Of a DNA stretch of 64,000 bases, positions 1 through 16,800 are shown piece after piece; the first letter of the stretch is position 1, and each line of letters opens with the position of its first letter. The notes below the pieces were generated by a model that ran no database searches, was not told where the DNA came from, and worked only from the letters and a program-made list of their open reading frames with translations. The DNA is from Hydrangea macrophylla (lineage: Eukaryota; Streptophyta; Magnoliopsida; Cornales; Hydrangeaceae). A program made the translations under genes and the position numbers. The stretch spans positions 108,281,580 through 108,345,579 of the forward strand of contig CM066983.1 in assembly GCA_033977485.1 (NCBI GenBank), read 5' to 3'.

Positions 1-129
1 GTATTTTGTTATTTGTCCAAGGACTTTCTTGTAATATTTGCTCTTTTCTTTTCATGGTTAATATAAAATGTTCTAACTAAGGTTAGAAACCTAAGCTTTT
101 CACTATCTTATTCTCTCATATTTGACAGA

Positions 130-478
130 AAAAAACACCATATCATGTTGCTTTTATTTTATGAATAGGGACATAGAAGAGTAACAGACTAACAGGCCAT
201 TGGAGGGTAATTGAAATGATGAGAAACAAATCATCTAAAATCATCTTTAGTGGCAGTCCTTTAAATGGATTTCCCATTTTTTTGTCTAAATTATTCCCCC
301 GTGACCACCTTGGTGCCAGGAAATTGCATAACTCAATGATCTTAAAAGTCATCCACATGATCTGGTTTTATTCTCCAACAACATTAGTGCTGAAAACACA
401 TATTCAGAACAAATATAACAAGGAACACTGGGTGGTTGGGCGAACTGCAAAAATCGAATGCTGTGCAAAATTCATTTT
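130..478 (-). other. Probable 3' UTR and downstream flank of the isocitrate dehydrogenase gene
   Basis: This stretch follows the stop codon (479-481) of the minus-strand IDH gene and holds no supportable gene of its own. Read on the minus strand, an AATAAA-type polyadenylation signal lies at 153-158, so a 3' UTR of about 320-340 nt is likely. Small ORFs here show no recognisable domain. The first 130 bases of the window also hold nothing I recognise. Confidence 0.4.
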
Positions 479-6330
<5,852 letters not shown>

Positions 6331-6675
6331 GAACGAGAAGCTGATGAGAACAGTACGAACGCAATCTGTGTAATATAGCTAGACCTAGATATTTATATTT
6401 ATATGCATATATATATATATATATGTATAGAGAGATAGAGAGAGAGAGAGATATATATATATATATATATAGAGTTTCTACAGAGGAGAAGAGAGAATCG
6501 TTTTAAAGAGTTAATTTTGGTTTTAAACTGAAAAGTAAGTTCCGGTGGCGAAGAAAGGAAAAGTCTTTCTGCTATATGAAGACCCATCCAGATCACGCCA
6601 CGTTAATATTTTAGTAATTTTCCAGCGAGACAACTTTTTTTTTCCCCCTCTCGTTTAGTTTGGTCAAATAAGATT
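6331..6675 (-). promoter_or_regulatory. IDH upstream region with TA/GA microsatellites
   Basis: This is the region immediately upstream of the IDH start codon on the minus strand. It contains an AT-rich TATA-like stretch at about 6374-6424 and mixed (TA)n/(GA)n microsatellites at about 6404-6472. TATA placement cannot be resolved within the repeat. No other gene is seen here. Confidence 0.35.
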
Positions 6676-7240
6676 AGGGTGCAACGGTGGGATCTAACGG
6701 GTTCTGGCTCTGTTCAGGTTCGAGCTTGAATTCAAGTAATTTGTCTAAATCTGAACCTGAGCTCCAGTCTGAGCCTGACATAAATTAGAACTTTTCAATC
6801 CGAGCCCGATTTGTGATTTAGTATTACAACCCGAGCCTGAACCCTAATCCGAATTGAGCCCGAATTTTAATATTTTATTTTTGTGCAAACCGATTTTTAG
6901 TATATAAGAAACAATATGCAGAGTATCAATTTTTATTTTTTATTTTTGTTTAGATTTGGGAAAAAAATATTTATCTATTAATTTAGTGCTTAAATAATAT
7001 TTAATAGTGTATTCTTAATTCTTGTCATTAAAAAACACTATAATCTATTATCATAAATAGAATTCGGGCTCGGGCTCGGGTTCCACGATTTAGCAAAATT
7101 TTGCCCAAGCTCGGTCCTAATTGAATTCAGCCTTGTATTTTCTACCCAAGCCCACCCATAGTAAAAGTACCGTAGGCCCAAGTCTGATAATTTTCAAACC
7201 GAGCTCGGGCTGACCACTGATTAGCCCGCTTAAGTTGCAA
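6676..7240. repeat. Non-autonomous repeat with GAGCCCGA/GGCTCGGG motifs
   Basis: Short motifs of the form GAGCC(C/T)GA and the complement GGCTCGGG recur on both strands (near 6715-6860, 7062-7085, 7110, 7200-7215). This pattern is common in hAT-derived non-autonomous elements of plants. The termini are not clear and there is no coding capacity. Confidence 0.3.
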
Positions 7241-7341
7241 ATAAGATATATCTTTGGTAACATATCAATTAGATATGGGTGAATGGTGACCCTATAAAAA
7301 AAAAATTGAAGTAGGAGATAGCCATCTAATATCTATATATA

Positions 7342-7400
7342 TCTCTACTACTATATTATAAGAAGACAGCAGCTCAAATAAGCTAGCACGTCAAAACTTT
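7342..7400 (+). mobile_element. Helitron-like 5' terminus
   Basis: The motif TCTCTACTACTATATTATA directly after an A (7341/7342) matches the usual 5' end of plant Helitrons (TC start, insertion between A and T). It is followed by fragments of at least two plant genes in the same orientation, as is typical for gene-capturing Helitrons. A candidate 3' end lies at about 36881-36908. If that is its partner, later LTR and LINE insertions have split the element. No Rep/helicase coding sequence is seen, so it would be non-autonomous. Confidence 0.5.
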
Positions 7401-7803
7401 TGAACTTCCTGTTTTGGCCTCCTTTTATGCAATGAGCTTCCCATACTACCCCTTATTGCTGGGTTTTTTACACAGTCAAGCTGCTGCTCTTCAAGACTCC
7501 AACGAATGAATTGTTGGGCAACAGTCCACGTATGGACTGTATCTTTTATACGTGTCATTCATTGTCACATCTACATAATTATTTTTTGGCCGCGTGCCCT
7601 CTCTCTCTCTCTCACTCCCTCTTTTGGGTAAGATCTGTCTCATCGTTTGCTTCTTCTGCCAATTTCCCCTGAGTCATGCCAATACGTGGCTTTCTCTAGC
7701 GATTACCAGATAGTCCAAACCCTATGGTTCATTATCTTCATCTTCTGTCTCATGGAACTAGTTCATCTCCCTCGAATTCTTAGGCTCCAAAGAAAAAATC
7801 GAA

Positions 7804-9579
7804 GGCCTCACCCATCTTTGCAAAGGAATCTAGGTCAGTATTAAACCTTCTTTTCTTTCTATATATGATCAGTATATTTTGCTGAAACTCATATTGTATT
7901 GTTGTTTCTTTGTTAAAATCCTTCCATTTATTCAAAGATTACTTTTCCCCATCTGGGTTTGTTTCATTTCCTCTTTCCTCTTTCTTTTTCTGGGTACACC
8001 TTTAAAAAAAAAATACCCCTGCTTTAATGGCTTTGGAATTCTTTTGATTGCGTTTTTGTTAATTGGGCTATTTTGCCACTTTGATTTATTGTTGTAAATT
8101 TATTCTTCCAAGCAGTTTTCTCATCATTTATTTATTTATTTTTTATTTTTTGTTTTTAATTTGCAAAATGATAAGCAGTTGTATCATCAAAACCTCTTTG
8201 TTCATAATAGAGGCAAACTCGCTTTTGGTTATTCTAAATTTGAATTTTCCAATTTTCCCCCATATTTTCAATCATTTTCTTTGTGTTTGGATGAAGATTT
8301 ATGCTATACAACTGCCCTTTTCCTTTTATAAATTGGTTTTATTCTTTAATTTGTTTGTCTCTTATTTGTTCCCATGTTGTTCCATTATACATATTGTTTT
8401 GGTCTTGTCCTTTTTCAATTTCCATTTTGCCTTTCATTTCCAATACTAATAATTCCTCTCCCCCCAAACACACACATGTAATGCTCAGCTTTACAACATA
8501 GATTTATTGAGTGTTTGACTTCTTGTTTTGGTGGCAGATTCATGGGTTTGGCCTTCTAGCTTTTGATAATAAGCTCCATTGATGAATTGGTTCATCATTT
8601 TAAGTTAGCTTTTTCCAAAAATGGTGCAATCATTTTGTTATATCTCCCGTCGGTATTTTCTGCTTGTTCAACTTTAGTTTTTAAGCAGGTTTAAATGCAA
8701 CGTATCCTCTGGTGTTCAACCAATTTATCCTTTTGAAAGCTTATGTATCCAATGACTTGCATTGCCCATGACTGCTTGTTTTTCCAGTACGCTCACCGGA
8801 GATGTGTGCCACAGGTGGTGTAATGAAAAAGGTGCTACTGTGTGTGAAATATGCCACCAGGTGGACTTTTTCCTTCTCCCATTTCTGTCTTGATCTAGAA
8901 ATTGCTTTCTTATCCATTTAATTTGTGTTTTTAGACTTTATATGTTGATATAAAGCTGTTAAAGCTTATTAGAAAAACTATTTCTCTTTGCTAACTTTTT
9001 CATGTGTCACCTCCCAAATTAGTTGTTTTATTTGTTTATCTAATGTTAAATTTATGTGAAATGCAGCAACTCAATCCAAGTTATACAGCACCGCCTCTTA
9101 TATTTCAGCTTGGGAGTCTTCCAATGAACCTCAGGTGCAACATTTTTTTCATTTTCTGTTTTATTTTGTTCTTCATATAGTACTATAACTATTGCTCTTT
9201 GCTAACTTTTTCATGTGTCACCTCCCAATTTAGTTGTCTTATTTGTTTATTTAATGTTGAATTTATGTGAAATGCAGCAACTCAAACCAGGTTATATACA
9301 ACACTGCCTCGTATATTTCAGCTTGGGAGTCTTCCAATAAACCTTAGGTGCAAAATTTGTTCTTCCAAGCAGTTTTCTAAACCCTAAACCCAGAAAAAGA
9401 AAGAGGAAAGAGGAAATGAAACAAACCCAGATGGGGAAAAGTAATCTTTGAATAAATGGAAGGATTTTAACAAAGAAACAACAATATAATATGAGTTTCA
9501 GCAAAATATACTGATCATATATAGAAAGAAAAGAAGGTTTAATACTGACCTAGATTCCTTTGCAAAGATGGGTCAGGCC
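7804..9579. repeat. 192-bp inverted repeat flanking the RING-CH fragment
   Basis: The segment 7804-7995 reappears as its reverse complement at 9388-9579 with very few differences. A 20-bp string around TTCTTCCAAGCAGTTTTCT also recurs in direct orientation at about 8102 and 9360. This shows local rearrangement inside the presumed captured region. Between the arms the sequence is T-rich and intron-like apart from the RING-CH exons. Confidence 0.85.
8788..9348 (+). pseudogene. RING-CH (RINGv/MARCH-type) E3 ubiquitin ligase fragment with a duplicated exon
   Basis: Exon-like 8788-8860 is preceded by TTTCCAG and followed by GTGG. It encodes YAHRRC and then, after a frame slip, WCNEKGATVCEICHQ, the second half of a plant RING-CH zinc finger. 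The next exon-like block, 9067-9134, encodes QLNPSYTAPPLIFQLGS, the segment that follows the RING-CH domain in this family. A second copy of that exon with its flanks is at 9278-9348 (repeat units of about 165 bp at 8984-9150 and 9195-9360, 211 bp apart). The frame break between RRC and WCNEK and the missing first zinc ligands make this a dead fragment. Its setting, behind a Helitron-like 5' end and beside a desaturase fragment, suggests capture by transposition. Confidence 0.75.
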
Positions 9580-9718
9580 ATGTACTATGACTATAAGTAC
9601 AAACTTACAGAAAAACTCTCTACGTACCCATCTCCACCACATTTATAGAATTTATCCTACACTAAGAGTTGATTCAACTTAAGCTTGATTAAACCAAATC
9701 TAAAGCGTACTTTATACG

Positions 9719-10740
9719 GGTTAAGAACCCTTGGAGATCTATGAGCTATGTAGTGAGAGATGTGGTGGTGGTTTTGGGATTAGCGGCTGTGGCAGCTTAT
9801 TTCAACAATTGGGTTGTTTGGCCTCTTTATTGGATTGCTCAGGGGACAATGTTCTGGGCTTTGTTTGTTCTTGGCCATGATTGGTAATCTTGAACATTAA
9901 TCTTGACTTTATGTGTTTAGTTTTCTGTTTGTTTCATTGTTGAATTTGGATTACCAATTTCTTGATTTTTAATGGAGTATGTGTTTGGTTTGTCAATTTT
10001 TGCAGTGGTCATGGAAGCTTCTCAAACAACCACAAACTCAATAGTGTGGTGGGTCATTTGCTTCATTCTTCAATCCTTGTCCCCTACCATGGATGGTTAG
10101 TTCCTAAATTCCAATGTTCTAATGCTTTCTTTAAGATAGTTGAGTCATGTTTGGCCATCTCCAACTCTTACTCAAATTTATACTCCAATTTGAGTCAAAG
10201 CTACATTTGATATGAACCTACCCACAATGTCACTTAAAAGTTTACTCAAATCTTCTTCTAAATTTCCACTCCCTTCTACTTCTTGTACAATTTGAGTTAG
10301 AACATCACCTACTCTCCATTTTATTTTCCCATTGAGGCCGAACCTCTAACATGAAACCCATGACATATTTTAATTTGAGTGGAAAATCTTGGAAAAAAAG
10401 AAAAAAGATAAAAGGAAAAAAAGAACCCTCCAACCATTCACTTATACCTTCATACCCATATCTTATTTGCTCTGAACAATATTTTGGGGATTTGGGTAAT
10501 AGTTTAGTGCAACTCAATTTGATATTGGTTCGAGTAAATGGTTGGAGGGAATTTTTCAATTTTTTTTTTCCAAATATGAACTTGGTATGAGTTTTGGGTA
10601 AGAGTTGGAGATGACCTTGGATATCTGATGTTCATCACATTTTTCATCATGACTTTTTGTGGTTACAATGCAGGAGAATTAGTCATAGGACGCATCATCA
10701 GAACCATGGTCATGTTGAGAATGACGAATCGTGGCACCCT
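9719..10740 (+). pseudogene. Omega-3 fatty acid desaturase (FAD3/FAD7/FAD8) gene fragment
   Basis: Three consecutive exons are present with intact GT..AG borders: the end of exon 1 (9719-9883, encoding [16 protein letters not shown] through VLGHDC), exon 2 (10006-10095, [20 protein letters not shown] through YHGW) and exon 3 (10674-10740, [20 protein letters not shown]). Exons 2 and 3 are 90 and 67 nt, matching the usual structure of plant omega-3 desaturase genes. Histidine boxes 1 (HDCGH) and 2 (HRTHH) are present. The chloroplast transit region and exon 1 start are missing. The fourth exon never appears, so box 3 is missing, because repeat sequence takes over after about 10850. The retained frame has no stops, so truncation or capture is recent. 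The parent enzyme desaturates linoleate to linolenate in membrane lipids. Confidence 0.9.
10153..10616. mobile_element. MITE in the desaturase fragment intron
   Basis: Terminal inverted repeats GGCCATCTCCAACTCTTAC and GTAAGAGTTGGAGATGACC lie about 460 bp apart within the intron between exons 2 and 3. The length and AT-rich non-coding interior fit a PIF/Harbinger-like MITE. The flanking 3-bp duplication is ambiguous (TTT/TTG). Confidence 0.65.
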
Positions 10741-10860
10741 GTAAGTTGTTTTGTCTACTTGTTAAAATGCTTGGTTTCACAGACATGCACATATGAGTGT
10801 AGTTTTCTAAAATTCCTTCCTTCAAGTAGATTAGAAAATATTGCAGGTCTTATTCTTCAA

Positions 10861-11992
10861 TGTCGAAATATCTCAAACTTATTCGGCTACTTGGAAAGGT
10901 GGTGCGAGGCTTTAAAGATACCATAAAAAGAATTTTCGAAGGTGAAAAAGGCGATCAAATCGACTTTTATTGCGAATACCGCAAAAATTTTCAAAGTGAC
11001 CTATCTACGAACTATTTTTTTTTTTTTTTTTATGGAAAGTAGACTCCATTACCTTTCCAACGGTATATCACAAGCTCAATTTGGAGTTCGTACACATTTT
11101 TTGTGAATTTCGGACGAAATATGGCCTTTTCGCGAATACCGGAACCTATGGGGGCCTAAATACAAATTTTTGGGCATCTGAGGAGCAGTGCCGCAGAGGC
11201 ACTGGGCCAGTGCCGCGGCGGCACATGGCCAGTGCCGCGGCGACACTCAACCCGGCAGAATCCATTTTTGTAATTTATTTTGGGGTCCAAATTGAATAAT
11301 TGAAAGCCAAGACGACGTAGTTTCTTGTTCACAGATGTTTGGGACCAATGAGAGCACTTTCTAAATTCCAAAATCACCCCAAATTGGCCTATATAAATCC
11401 CCATTTGCTCTTCATTTTAGGAGGGCCAAATGCAAAGTTTAAGAAAGTTGTAGAGAGAAAGAGAGATAGAGATAGGTTTAGAAGAGAGAAATGGAGCTTC
11501 TCCCACTGATTTTCTATAAGAAAGTGAGTTCTAATATTGTTTTCTTCCATTATCTTTCATATACTTCACATTCAAATACCCCCTCCCCCCAATCACCATT
11601 CTTGAGCATTCTTGAGTTAGGAAGCTACTTCCATGTCCAAATGTCAATATCTATGAGTGAAACACCAAGCTACAAGTCCAATATCACATTGATTATCATC
11701 CATTGATTGCAATTTACTTACTTGTTTATATATATATATGTTCATCTCTTCTTCTCCCATTTCTTCTTGATTTTTCTTTGATTACTTACTAGTTCATCAT
11801 CATCTAAGTGATGACATGAAGTTTGAGGTGAGTGAATCCTTATGGATAGTAGCTCTTAACCTCAAAAAAATGTTTGATAGATGATGATTCCAACTTCAAT
11901 ACTTCCAAAGTATTCTTGAAGTTATGTTCAAATGGAAACAATGCTCTCCAACAATCTTGGAGGTTCTTTCCAGACATTCTATTTTTGCTGTC
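10861..11992 (+). mobile_element. Left part of an old Ty3/gypsy-type LTR (interrupted)
   Basis: The segment starts TGTCGAAATATC. It contains palindromic GTGCCGCGGCGGCAC motifs (11190-11245) and a TATA box CCTATATAAATCC near 11390, followed by a transcript-like leader. It stops abruptly at the CTGTC target site of the Athila element (11988-11992) and resumes after 28275. The left border is inferred only from the TG start and the loss of desaturase intron similarity, so it could be off by tens of bases. Confidence 0.5.
11988..11992. repeat. Target-site duplication CTGTC (left)
   Basis: CTGTC directly precedes the left LTR and is repeated directly after the right LTR at 28271-28275. This 5-bp duplication marks the Athila insertion. 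Confidence 0.95.
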
Positions 11993-13389
11993 TGATCGGG
12001 AGAGAACAAATCCCAATTATACGCCTTAACTCACATTTGTTAGTCGTTTTTATCTTGTTTTTATGTAATTTTACTTTATTTTCTATTTTCTAGCAGGGTT
12101 CAGAAGGAAACAGGTATATGAGGTTAAACAAGGTGAAAAAGCAGGAAGAAAGAAGCTGAAAAAGACACTTCGCGCGCGCGACCCGCGCCCGCGAAAACCA
12201 GAAATCGCTCGCGCGATCCGCTCGCGCGAGATCCCCAGATTCGCTCGCGCGACCCGCGCGCGCGAGGTACCCAATGTCGCGCTCGCGCGACCCGCTCGCG
12301 CGATATGTGTAAAAACCGAAGTTGCGTATTTCAGTGTTCTAAAGAGTCCTGTGCAGACGAAATTACCTGAAGACGTCCAGATTGATTTTAATTGCTGTTT
12401 CAGTGCACTACGAGTTGGAGGAGACTTCTTAAAACCTTTGTACACTATATATATTTAGTTTTTAGGATTTTAAGGGGTTACACACCTTGAGAGCAATTCA
12501 TCCATACATACATTCAGCACTTTTTGAAGGCAAGAGGAAGGTTTTTAATGGCTTACATCAACTACATCTTCATGCTTTCACCTACTATGAGCAACTAAAC
12601 TCCTCATCTAGGGTTTCAATGAAACCCTAGCTATGTAAAGGGGGATTCTACTCTTCTTTATTTTAAGATTTTATGTTTATGGATAGTGATTGTATGTTGG
12701 TGGATTTTATATAATCAGATTTTAATGTTAATAATCAAGAGTACTTTGGATCTATTCTTGTCTTAGATTTTTCCTTATACTTATTGAACTCAATAGTCCT
12801 TGATTTCTGTGATTGATAGGAATATTTACATACAATGGTGCTTATATGATTGTGATGTTTACTTCTTTTATAATCCATGCTTAGGAAAGATGAGTTATGC
12901 TACACCCTAGTTATAGGTAGATGATTTATGTGAACCGTAGATGGATTATGTTTAGATTAAACTAACGATATCTTCTTGACGATACTATTGGGCTTGTAGC
13001 TACAATAGATCATAACTATCCAAAACATAGAACTTAGAATAAGAGGTTTAGACCCTTGATGCATAGTTAGCGGTGGATTTGTAATCCTAGGTTCCATCTC
13101 CATATATTTACATCAATCTTTAATTTTGCATTCAAGTTACTTAGATTTAGTTTTAGATCTTATTTACATAAATTCATAGTTTAATTCATAGTTTCAAATA
13201 GTAGTGATAATCAAAACCTAAATCAATTCAACTTCCAATTTTCTTATAACTACATAGATTATATTTTAGTAATTAAAGGATTAAAAGTTAACAATCTCTG
13301 TGGGTTCGACCTTTACTTTCCACACTACAAATCTTTTGAAAGTAGAGCATAAATAAGCACACTTTTATATCTTGATTCTGACGAGATCA
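11993..13389 (+). repeat. Athila 5' LTR
   Basis: It begins TGATCGGGAGAG and ends CGAGATCA, giving TG..CA termini extended to a TGATC..GATCA inverted end. It contains a dense CG-palindrome array (12171-12304) and a TATA box around 12445-12455 (CTATATATATTT), so transcription probably starts near 12480. The rest is AT-rich U5-like sequence. Confidence 0.95.
12171..12304. repeat. CG-palindrome array in the 5' LTR (U3)
   Basis: About 134 bp is made almost entirely of overlapping CTCGCGCGA/TCGCGCGAG-type palindromes, separated by short spacers such as ATCC, CCCAGATT and GTACCCAATG. It lies 140-275 bp upstream of the LTR TATA box. The identical array is in the 3' LTR at 27052-27185. A related array lies at 19761-20141. 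Confidence 0.9.
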
Positions 13390-13394
13390 ATTTT

Positions 13395-13412
13395 TGGCGC
13401 CGTTGCCGGGGA
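13395..13412 (+). other. Primer binding site (tRNA-Asp type)
   Basis: TGGCGCCGTTGCCGGGGA, five bases after the LTR, is the typical primer binding site of Athila elements, complementary to the 3' end of a tRNA, usually given as tRNA-Asp. Confidence 0.8.
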
Positions 13413-13886
13413 TTGAAATAACTTTTGCCATTAATTATTAGAATCATAATTTACTTAGTTAGTAAATATTAGTTTCCATTTTATTTTTCTTTGTTTTTTC
13501 GTTTACTTTCGAGTTGCTAAATTTATCCTTGTCTTGCAGTTCATCAGTCATCAAGATCTAGTACGTTCGAGTGGAGCAGCTGTGCACGCCAACGGAGCTT
13601 ACGCGAACCTGAAAAGAAAATTGCAATAAAAAATCAAAAACAAGTAAATTCGCTAAGTTTTTAAATTTCGCATCAACCACTGTAAGTCAGGGCGCTGTGA
13701 CGCATTACTTGCATTAGGGTAGGTGTGGAGTGAGCACTGCATTAGCTAGGAAACCCGGGGCGCTGGGCTTGACGCGGTCATTGCATTACAGGATAAATTC
13801 ATGCATCATATTAGTCTTGTGTGCTTGCATGCTTGGTTATTCGTGTAGCTATTTTTGTTTTCTTTTATTGAGTCAACTCTTAGTGT

Positions 13887-16800
13887 ATGTTTGGTACTCG
13901 TTCAACTAATCCTAAATTAAATCCGCTTAATCTCGAACTTGAACGTACACTTAGAGGCCTTAAGTCATCAACCCAAGCTGCGAGAGCTCGGTTGATGTTA
14001 GACGACGAGTCCACGTCGGAACCGTCATCTTCATTTGAATTAGAAATCCGTAGTACGCGTAATCGCTTAAGAAAAACTAAAACAATAAAAATCGAACCGA
14101 TTCCGATGGCCGATTTTGGACAAAACCGGAATAATGGGAACAATCAGAATGAGGGGGATAACCTTAACATACCCCCACCACCACCATTGAAGGACTATTT
14201 CACTCCTACGGCCTATACACCCCCGTCGTGTATTGCGTTGCCAGAAGTGACGGCAGCTCATTTTGAAATTAAATCCTCAACTATTGCGCTCCTGCCGTCA
14301 TTTCACGGGCGTGTTAAGGAAGACCCTTATAATCACCTAGGTGAATTTCAGGGCATTTGTGCGACTTTAAAAATTCAGAACTTAACAGATGATGAATTGA
14401 AAATGCGCCTGTTTCCGTTTTCACTTAAAGATAAAGCAAAATATTGGCTTCAATCGTTGGAGCCAAATTCAATAAGAACATGGGATGAGTTGCAAACTGC
14501 GTTCCTACAAAAGTTTTTCCCCATCACTAGAACGAATCAGATTAGAAAATCAATAACCAATTTTACAATGCAAGATGGGGAGACACTTTATGATACTTGG
14601 GAACAATTTAAAGAACTCCTACGTTCTTGCCCTCATCACCAGATACCTAAATGGCAGCTGGTGCAAGTCTTTTATGAAGGATTAATTCCTGCCGTTCGAA
14701 ATACCGTCGATGCTATTTGTGCGGGGACGTTCCTCCACAAAAGTGCCGATGAGGCATGGAAGATATTTGAAACATTAAGTGAAAACTCGATGCATCAAGC
14801 GGTATCCGTACGTCCTGAGGGACATATTCTACCTAATCCAAAGAGAGAGGCGAAAGTTGAGTCTAATCAGTCATATGAAATTCAAGAACTAAATAGAAAA
14901 ATGGACCAACTTATGATGATGGGCCGTATGCAAGGCCCACCTCCTTCTACTGAAGTATGCCAGTTATGCTCAGATTCGTCACATTCAACCTTGGCATGCC
15001 CGTCCGCATCCCAGTTCCCAGAATTTGTAGAACAGCATATAAATGCAGTTCAACAGTTCCAACGACCTAATTATAACCCCACGGGTTATAAACCAAATAC
15101 GACCTGGGGACCTCATCCGAACCTTTCTTGGAACTCCAATAGTGAGAAACCGTACGCAAAACCCGATACGACTAATTTTCCGAATGCGTATAAACCACAG
15201 TCTAATCAGTATCAGCCGCCTCCGAACCAACAAAGTCAATACCAACAGCCTCCCTTCCGTGCTAATCCTCCTAGGGATAAAACCTTCGAAGAGAGCGTGT
15301 TGGCATCACTAAAAACTTTAGAGGCCCAATCACAATCGCAGTCTCAACTTGTAAATTCCCATACTCAATCTATAGCGAAATTAGAGTCCCAAATGGGACA
15401 ATTAGCTAATACATTGAATCGACGTAATGAGGGAAAATTACCAAGTCAACCTGTTCAAAATCCAAAAGGGCAGTATGAGGTGAGTTCGGCGAGTGATCAA
15501 GTTAACGCTGTCTCGACAAGGACCACTGAACGTCCTGAGGAGGTCGTACCTCCTCCCAAGGCGAGAAAAGATAAAGGTAAAGAAAAAGAAAAGGATGAAA
15601 AGGAAGAGAATTATAATCCAATTTCAAAAGATGATAATCCTTTGATGCCAAATAAACCATCTAAAGCAGTAAACCCTTCCGATTATGTGCCTAGGATGCC
15701 ATTCCCACCAAGTGGGGAAGCCCCAGCCCACTTCGCTAAAAAGAGCACGAAACCGGAAGATATACTTGAAATATTTAAAGAAGTCAAAATCAATATTCCC
15801 CTACTAGAGGCGATTAAACAAATACCCCCGTATGCTAAGTTCTTAAAGGATCTATGCACTCAGAAAAGGAAGTCCAGAAACCATCTATCTAAGAAAGTGT
15901 TCCTAACAGAAAAGGTTAGTTCCCTATTTACCACTAACACTCTTAAATATAAAGACCCGGGTACTCCAACCATAGCATGTCACATAGGTGATAAATACAT
16001 CCACCGGGCTCTTCTTGATTTAGGTGCAAGTGTGAATTTGATACCCTATTCAGTTTACGAACATTTGGGTTTAGGAGAATTGAAACCGACTGCGGCCACC
16101 TTACAATTAGCCGATAGATCGATTAAAGTTCCACGGGGGGTAGTAGAGGATGTATTGGTAAAAGTTGATAAATGCTATTATCCGGTCGATTTCATCGTAC
16201 TAGACACCGAACCCGTCTTAGATGCGAGTAAACAAGTTCCAGTCATTCTAGGACGCCCTTTCCTAGCTACGGCTAATTCAATTATTAACTGTAGGACGGG
16301 TGTAATGGATATAACTTTCGGTAATATGACCGTGCGTTTAAACGTTTTCAATGCATCTAATCAACCATATAGAGATGATGAAGAGGCAGATTGCTATGCC
16401 ATAGACTTAATAGACGAATTAGTCGAAGAGGCAGCGCCTTTTATGTTGACTAAGGAAGCGTTGGAAGCATGCTTGTCACATTTCAATTTTAATGATTTCA
16501 ACATTGATACAAATATTGAAGATGTAAACACTCTATTGGAATCAGCAAACACAACCAATGCACTTCCATGGAAACCTAAAATAGAAGCCTTACCGCCTCT
16601 TGCACACGAACCGGCCTTACCATCCATTCAGTGTTCCCCAACACTCGAACTTAAGCCGTTGCCGGATTCTTTAAAATATGCATTTTTAGGGAATAACGCA
16701 ACCCTTCCTGTTATAATAGCGTCAAATTTAACTGAAAATCAGGAAGTACAACTAATAAAGGTGCTAGGAGATCATAAAAAGGCGATTGGGTGGACGGTAG

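Noticed and set aside
7879..8449. Hydrophobic ORFs suggesting membrane proteins
   Set aside because: They are T-rich intron-like sequence; one is duplicated only because of the inverted repeat at 9388-9579.
12083..12445. 120-residue minus-strand ORF in the 5' LTR, repeated at 26964-27326
   Set aside because: It is the antisense of the CG-palindrome array and exists twice only because the LTRs are identical; no domain and no coding signature.
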